DNA from: Acutalibacter sp.
Lineage (GTDB): Bacteria; Bacillota; Clostridia; Oscillospirales; Acutalibacteraceae
DNA: 9,010 bases
Reading direction: 5' to 3'
Assembly (NCBI GenBank): GCA_022801475.1
Contig: JAAWSH010000053.1
Location: forward strand, 1-9,010
The notes beneath the pieces are model-generated. The model saw nothing but the letters and a program-made list of their open reading frames with translations, made no database searches and had not been told where the DNA came from. How positions within the stretch are numbered: position 1 is the first letter of the stretch; every line of letters begins with the position of its first letter. The translations under genes were made by a program, and so were the position numbers. Below are positions 6,403 to 9,010 of this stretch, one piece after another.

Positions 6403-6905
6403 TGCAATACATCCTTTCGCTTTTCATATTTTGCCCGCAGGCCCCGCTCAAAATACCGGCGGATCTTAAAGCTTACGCCCTCCTCGGGCTCAATGGGGGT
6501 CAAAAGCACGCTGCGCATGCCGCACAGGTTGGCCCCCACCACGTCGGTAAAGATCTGGTCGCCGATAATCACGCAGTCGCGGCACTTCATTTTCAGTTTT
6601 TTCCGGGCCTTTAGGTAGCCAAAGGGCAGGGGCTTTAAGGCAAAGCTAATAAAATCCAGCCCAAACCGGGCCGCGAACGGGCCCACCCGTTTTTTGTAGT
6701 TGTTAGACACAATCACCACCCGAAAGCCCTCTTCCACCAGCCGGCGGGCCCATTCAATGGCCCCGGGAATGGGGGTGTGAGAGGTGTAGGTGGCTATGGT
6801 GTTGTCCACATCCAGCAGCACGGCCCCCACCCCCAGGGAAGAGAGAAACTGGGGGCTTAGGTCCGTCACCCGCCGCCGGACCGCGGTTGGTGAAAAAATA
6901 CCCAT
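6399..6905 (-). CDS. yqeG: YqeG-family HAD phosphatase (subfamily IIIA)
   Basis: Soluble HAD-superfamily phosphatase of 168 residues, the typical YqeG length; its physiological substrate is not settled. Motif I is DVDNT (Asp32 nucleophile, Asp34 acid/base), motif II is VSNN (Ser67), motif III is Lys91 in ALKPLP, and motif IV is GDQIFTDV (Asp116, Asp121). The start at 6903-6905 begins MGIFSP and has GGAGA about 11 bases upstream; longer in-frame starts would translate through the strong hairpin at 6933-6961. It overlaps the downstream peptidase by four bases. No promoter was seen between that hairpin and the start codon, so expression probably depends on readthrough from rpsU or on an unrecognised promoter. 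Confidence 0.92.
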   Translation of the reverse strand: MGIFSPTAVRRRVTDLSPQFLSSLGVGAVLLDVDNTIATYTSHTPIPGAIEWARRLVEEGFRVVIVSNNYKKRVGPFAARFGLDFISFALKPLPFGYLKARKKLKMKCRDCVIIGDQIFTDVVGANLCGMRSVLLTPIEPEEGVSFKIRRYFERGLRAKYEKRKDVLQ

Positions 6906-6932
6906 AAATTTACTGATTCTCCATTCAGGAAC

Positions 6933-6961
6933 AAAAAAGCGGGCGCTTGGCCCGCTTTTTT
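6933..6961. terminator. Strong symmetric terminator/attenuator hairpin ahead of yqeG
   Basis: AAAAAAGCGGGC (6933-6944) pairs with GCCCGCTTTTTT (6950-6961) around GCTTG: 12 bp, with U-runs on either strand. Only 27 bases separate it from the yqeG start codon, which leaves no room for a promoter. It may end rpsU transcription, attenuate yqeG, or both. Confidence 0.85.
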
Positions 6962-6980
6962 TCAGGTTTGTAGCGAAGCT

Positions 6981-7085
6981 TATAGTATACACACTTGAAA
7001 ACCGGCAGGATAGAGATTTTCAAGCTGGGCGGTTATGCCGCCTGGTTCCAAAGAGATATGCCTCTTTGGAACTGTGTTAACTATA
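6981..7085. ncRNA. Candidate structured RNA, four-way junction
   Basis: Outer stem: 6981-6986 pairs with 7080-7085 and 6989-6992 with 7074-7077, around a 2x2 internal loop. Inside are three adjacent hairpins: CTTGAAAA (6994-7001) with TTTTCAAG (7017-7024); GGCGG (7028-7032) with CCGCC (7038-7042), extendable by G-U pairs on the plus strand; and an 11-bp stem, 7045-7055 with 7062-7072. The two short loops share the sequence TTATG/ATATGC next to CC. Strand is uncertain: the wobble pairs favour plus, while the following terminator and operon direction favour minus. I recognise no known RNA family; a palindromic mobile repeat is the main alternative. Confidence 0.5.
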
Positions 7086-7131
7086 TCCAAAAGGAGAAAA
7101 GGACGGGCCCTTTCCCCAATGAACTCCCAAA

Positions 7132-7160
7132 GGCTTTTCCCGGCGCGCCGGGGAAATGCC
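7132..7160. other. Hairpin downstream of rpsU
   Basis: GGC-TTTTCCCGG (7132-7143) can pair with CCGGGGAAA-GCC (7148-7160) with a small bulge and mismatches around a CGCG loop. It begins about 37 bases after the rpsU stop. There is no T-tract, so it is more likely a 3'-end structure than a full terminator. Confidence 0.4.
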
Positions 7161-7196
7161 CGTTGTACGCCGCTCCATTCCCAAACCTAGCCCTGC

Positions 7197-7373
7197 TTAC
7201 TTATACTTACGCTTGCGGGCCGCTTCTGACTTTTTCTTCCGCTTTACCGAGGGCTTTTCGTAAGCCTCGCGTTTGCGTACCTCCTGAATAACACCGGCGC
7301 GGGCGCATTGCTTCTTAAACCGCCGCAGGGCGCTATCCAAAGATTCATTTTCTTTGAGCCGTATCTCAGCCAT
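7197..7373 (-). CDS. rpsU: Small ribosomal subunit protein bS21
   Basis: Basic 58-residue ribosomal protein of the 30S platform near the anti-Shine-Dalgarno region. [20 protein letters not shown] is the S21 signature start, and the Lys/Arg-rich tail ([15 protein letters not shown]) is typical. The ATG at 7371-7373 has GGGAGGG upstream. An in-frame ATG 18 codons earlier (7427) is rejected because it adds a non-conserved extension that runs almost to the transcription start. Transcribed from the perfect promoter at 7440-7468; yqeG and the peptidase lie downstream on the same strand beyond a terminator-like hairpin. Confidence 0.97.
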   Translation of the reverse strand: MAEIRLKENESLDSALRRFKKQCARAGVIQEVRKREAYEKPSVKRKKKSEAARKRKYK

Positions 7374-7439
7374 CCAATATCCCTCCCATCCGCCGAAAAG
7401 GCAGGGGTTTGCGTCGTAAATGTGCAATACAACATGACT

Positions 7440-7468
7440 ATTATAGCCCCAACCCCCGGGCTTGTCAA
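7440..7468 (-). promoter_or_regulatory. Perfect consensus promoter of rpsU
   Basis: Minus-strand TTGACA (7463-7468) and TATAAT (7440-7445), spacer 17; predicted start near 7433. The -35 sits inside a 15-bp palindrome, GGGCTTG-T-CAAGCCC (7458-7472), which could be an operator or part of a weak terminator for the gene upstream. Confidence 0.9.
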
Positions 7469-7523
7469 GCCCCCTCTTTGCGCATTTTTTCGTGGAAGGG
7501 GACAGGCCGCTTTTGGCATGGGT

Positions 7524-7967
7524 TTATTCTTCCGGCTTTTCTTTCTGCTGCCGGCCCAGCAGGACGTCGTACTTTTTTCCCATGATTCGGAAGTAGACCT
7601 CAAACCCCAGGCAGAGCGCCAGAAAGATTACAAAGAAGATAATGGTAAAGCTGGCCCAGGCCCCGGGCTCTTTCATAGGGAACCATCCGCAGACCCAGGC
7701 AAAGCCCGCGCAAACCCCAAAGGTGAGGGCGCAGAAGATCCCCATGCGCAGGGCGTAGCTGGGTTTTTTCAGCACCTGGCCGGAAAAGAAGATATATTGC
7801 AGCAGGGTAATAACCCCGCACATGGCCAGCATCTGCCAGATAAGGCTGTGGCGCATGGTTTGGTTGCCGCACATTACATCTATAAAGGAATAGACGCACA
7901 GGGCCCCGGTAAAGCTTAGGCAGCCCCAAGACTTGATCTCGCCTACAAATTCCAGAAATTTTTTCAT
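7524..7967 (-). CDS. DUF3021 family four-helix membrane protein
   Basis: 147-residue inner-membrane protein with four predicted helices at about 15-34, 43-63, 74-95 and 106-127 and a charged cytoplasmic tail (RQQKEKPEE). Length, helix pattern and position directly after a stand-alone LytTR gene match DUF3021. In LytTR regulatory systems such as the S. mutans HdrRM and BrsRM pairs, the membrane protein antagonises its LytTR partner; the same role is inferred here. The ATG at 7965-7967 has AAAGGAG upstream. The gene lies 34 bases after the LytTR stop, so the two are probably one operon. No clear terminator follows before the rpsU promoter. It is unusually cysteine-rich in its helices (seven Cys). 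Confidence 0.85.
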   Translation of the reverse strand: MKKFLEFVGEIKSWGCLSFTGALCVYSFIDVMCGNQTMRHSLIWQMLAMCGVITLLQYIFFSGQVLKKPSYALRMGIFCALTFGVCAGFAWVCGWFPMKEPGAWASFTIIFFVIFLALCLGFEVYFRIMGKKYDVLLGRQQKEKPEE

Positions 7968-8001
7968 GATAAGCGCTCCTTTCTTGCTGTGCCCGCGGCC
8001 T

Positions 8002-8451
8002 TTACAGCCCCAGCCGCTTCCGGAATGCCGGGGCGTATTGCCGCGATACGTACAAAGCCTCGCCGCCCCGCATGGTCAGCCGCAGCCGCCCGCCCAGGTC
8101 TGGCCGAAGAGAGCGTATGGCGTTAAAGTTTACCAGCGCCGATTTGCTGGCCCGCAAAAACTGCCGCCCAGAGAGCCGCTCTTCCAGCTCATACAGCCGC
8201 AGGGGCGTTTCGTAAACCTGCTCCTCGGTATAGAGGAAGGTCCGGCCGTCCGCTGTGTCGATGTACAGCACCTGGTGGAAATCCAGCAAAAAGGTCTGCC
8301 CCTCCCGCAGGCCGGTGAGTTTTTGGTCAAAGTTCTGGTCAAAGGCCCGCAGCGCGGCTATAAGCTCCAGCACCGGCGCGTCGGCCTGTTTGCAGCGGAT
8401 GACCACCTGGGTTTCTTCCAGGGCGGAGTCCTCTTGAATGGTAATGTTCAT
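8002..8451 (-). CDS. Stand-alone LytTR-domain transcriptional regulator
   Basis: 149-residue DNA-binding protein without a receiver domain. The LytTR domain spans about 50-148: LLDFHQVLYIDTADGRTFLY, the signature FLRASKSALVNFNAIRSLRP (99-117 region), then GRLRLTMRGGEALYVSRQY and a C-terminal FRKRLGL. Residues 1-49 form a short regulatory or dimerisation segment typical of this type. Such regulators usually bind direct repeats and often activate their own operon. The ATG at 8449-8451 has AAGGGGG upstream; an upstream in-frame ATG (8484) would begin inside the adjacent MITE-like element and is rejected. The downstream DUF3021 gene is the likely inhibitory partner. The long leader (to about 8724) contains an inserted element. 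Confidence 0.92.
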   Translation of the reverse strand: MNITIQEDSALEETQVVIRCKQADAPVLELIAALRAFDQNFDQKLTGLREGQTFLLDFHQVLYIDTADGRTFLYTEEQVYETPLRLYELEERLSGRQFLRASKSALVNFNAIRSLRPDLGGRLRLTMRGGEALYVSRQYAPAFRKRLGL

Positions 8452-8469
8452 TTTAACTGCCCCCTTCCC

Positions 8470-8625
8470 AGAGCCTGTTCCCACAAGGGAATGTTCAGAT
8501 TTTGCAGGGGATTTTGAGCGGGTTTCAGGAAAAAGGCATGGACGGTTCCAGAGCCTTTTTCACGTGGAAACCGCCAAAATCCGTGGAAAAGACGGGCGCG
8601 ATTCCTTTTATTAAGAACAGACTCT
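8470..8625. mobile_element. MITE-like element in the LytTR leader (copy A)
   Basis: Imperfect terminal inverted repeats: AGAGCCTGTTC at 8470-8480 and GAACAGACTCT at 8615-8625. It has no coding potential. It shares its ends (AGAGYCTGTT) and internal blocks (GCGGTTTCA-like, GAAACCG, AAAAGACGG) with 8843-9010. It lies less than 20 bases upstream of the LytTR start codon, directly against the ribosome site. Confidence 0.6.
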
Positions 8626-8636
8626 TATGGATCGTT

Positions 8637-8716
8637 AACGCGGCGCAAAGGAGATGAACCACGCGTTTCCTATAGGCAATACAGCGCTTAGAATGGTGCG
8701 GTATTGCCTATTTTTT
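8637..8716 (+). terminator. Hairpin with T-run; plus-strand terminator shape
   Basis: ATAGGCAATAC (8672-8682) pairs with GTATTGCCTAT (8701-8711), with T's at 8711-8716. A smaller hairpin, AACGCG (8637-8642) with CGCGTT (8662-8667), precedes it. No plus-strand gene lies upstream, so either an unrecognised small transcript ends here, or it is a remnant of an element whose ends resemble those at 591-771. On the minus strand it would be the first structure in the LytTR leader. Confidence 0.5.
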
Positions 8717-8730
8717 CTGCCGGCATATTC

Positions 8731-8759
8731 AGTATACCCAAGGCCGGGGCCCATTGCAA
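8731..8759 (-). promoter_or_regulatory. Candidate promoter of the LytTR-DUF3021 operon
   Basis: Minus-strand -35 TTGCAA (8754-8759) and -10 TATACT (8731-8736), spacer 17, start near 8724. This gives a leader of about 270 nt through the 8672-8711 hairpin and the MITE-like element before the LytTR gene. No better promoter was seen closer to the gene. Confidence 0.5.
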
Positions 8760-8784
8760 GGCCTTTGGGCCCACCTGCTCTTTG

Positions 8785-8832
8785 GCCAGGATAAGAGGGG
8801 TGTTTTCACCCCTAAAAAGCGCCTGGCTTTTT
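8785..8832 (+). terminator. Nested hairpin with T-tract
   Basis: Outer GCCAGG (8785-8790) with CCTGGC (8822-8827), inner AGGGGTG (8796-8802) with CACCCCT (8807-8813), followed by TTTTT (8828-8832). It is plus-oriented, again with no visible plus-strand gene upstream. No gene is seen anywhere from 8452 to the window end. Confidence 0.5.
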
Positions 8833-8842
8833 CAAACAAGCC

Positions 8843-9010
8843 CTAGAGTCTGTTTTAAAACCGGAGAAATGCCAGTATTTTTGTTCAGGGGCGGGCGGTT
8901 TCAAGACGAAAACCGCAAGAAATACTTTCGTGTTTCGAGGATTTTTAACACAGAAACCGTTTGCCACTGGACAAAAAGACGGTTTTTCGGAGTTTTAAGA
9001 CAGACTCTAG
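8843..9010. mobile_element. MITE-like element ending at the window edge (copy B)
   Basis: Terminal inverted repeats CTAGAGTCTGTTTTAAAAC (8843-8861) and GTTTTAAGACAGACTCTAG (8992-9010), one mismatch in 19, with similarity continuing inward for about 45 bases. No coding potential. CTAG at each end may be part of the repeat or a palindromic target duplication. It is related to 8470-8625 by its ends and internal blocks. Confidence 0.72.

Noticed and set aside
6906..6992. N-terminally extended YqeG
   Set aside because: Adds 29 non-conserved residues translated from the terminator hairpin; GGAGA before the 6905 start supports the shorter form.
6981..7085. tRNA gene
   Set aside because: The cloverleaf shape is superficial: arm lengths, loop sizes and conserved tRNA bases do not fit, and there is no T-loop motif or CCA context.
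6995..7291. 98-codon plus-strand frame starting in the structured region
   Set aside because: Starts at TTG inside a hairpin, runs antisense through rpsU, and its composition changes abruptly; the palindromes explain the sequence better.
7308..7919. 203-codon plus-strand frame over rpsU and the DUF3021 gene
   Set aside because: Shadow frame opposite two well-supported genes and the rpsU promoter.
8452..8484. LytTR start at 8484
   Set aside because: Lies inside the inverted-repeat element and lacks a ribosome site; the 8451 start fits the family.

Overview
The window looks like a chromosomal stretch of a gut-type Clostridia/Oscillospiraceae (Bacillota) genome. The DNA is GC-rich, yet it carries textbook sigma-A promoters (TTGACA-17-TATAAT), strong GGAGG ribosome sites and typical Firmicutes genes: rpsU, yqeG, an aminopeptidase P next to efp, a CD1247-type zinc-ribbon protein, and a stand-alone LytTR regulator with a DUF3021 partner. 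The genus cannot be fixed from sequence alone.

Layout, left to right. (1) 1-563, minus: mntP manganese exporter, cut by the window edge. Its promoter lies at 780-808, and a MITE-like element with 22-bp perfect terminal inverted repeats (591-771) fills nearly all of its 5' leader. (2) 892-1764, minus: a membrane-anchored VanY/M15-fold protein that appears to have lost every zinc ligand. (3) 2041-3453, plus: a uraA uracil permease with a consensus promoter and a two-hairpin, attenuator-like leader; it is the only plus-strand gene. (4) A bidirectional terminator, then minus-strand genes: a CD1247-type zinc-ribbon protein (3585-4034), two nearly identical structured repeats 97 bp apart, a 16-bp palindrome, and efp (4303-4860). 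(5) About 400 bp of hairpin-rich, GC-rich non-coding DNA. (6) yqeG and an M24B Xaa-Pro peptidase, overlapping by ATGA. (7) A possible four-way-junction RNA and a strong terminator hairpin between rpsU and yqeG, then rpsU with a perfect promoter. (8) A DUF3021 membrane protein and its LytTR regulator, preceded by a long leader carrying a second type of MITE-like element; a related copy ends exactly at the window's right edge.

How it works together: most genes are housekeeping (translation: rpsU, efp; peptide turnover; pyrimidine uptake; manganese export). The LytTR-DUF3021 pair resembles a LytTR regulatory system, in which a membrane protein holds a cognate DNA-binding protein in check. I found no convincing new multi-gene defence or mobile system. 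The unusual content is in the non-coding DNA (mobile repeats placed in 5' leaders, cloverleaf-like and three-way-junction folds) and in the apparent VanY pseudoenzyme.
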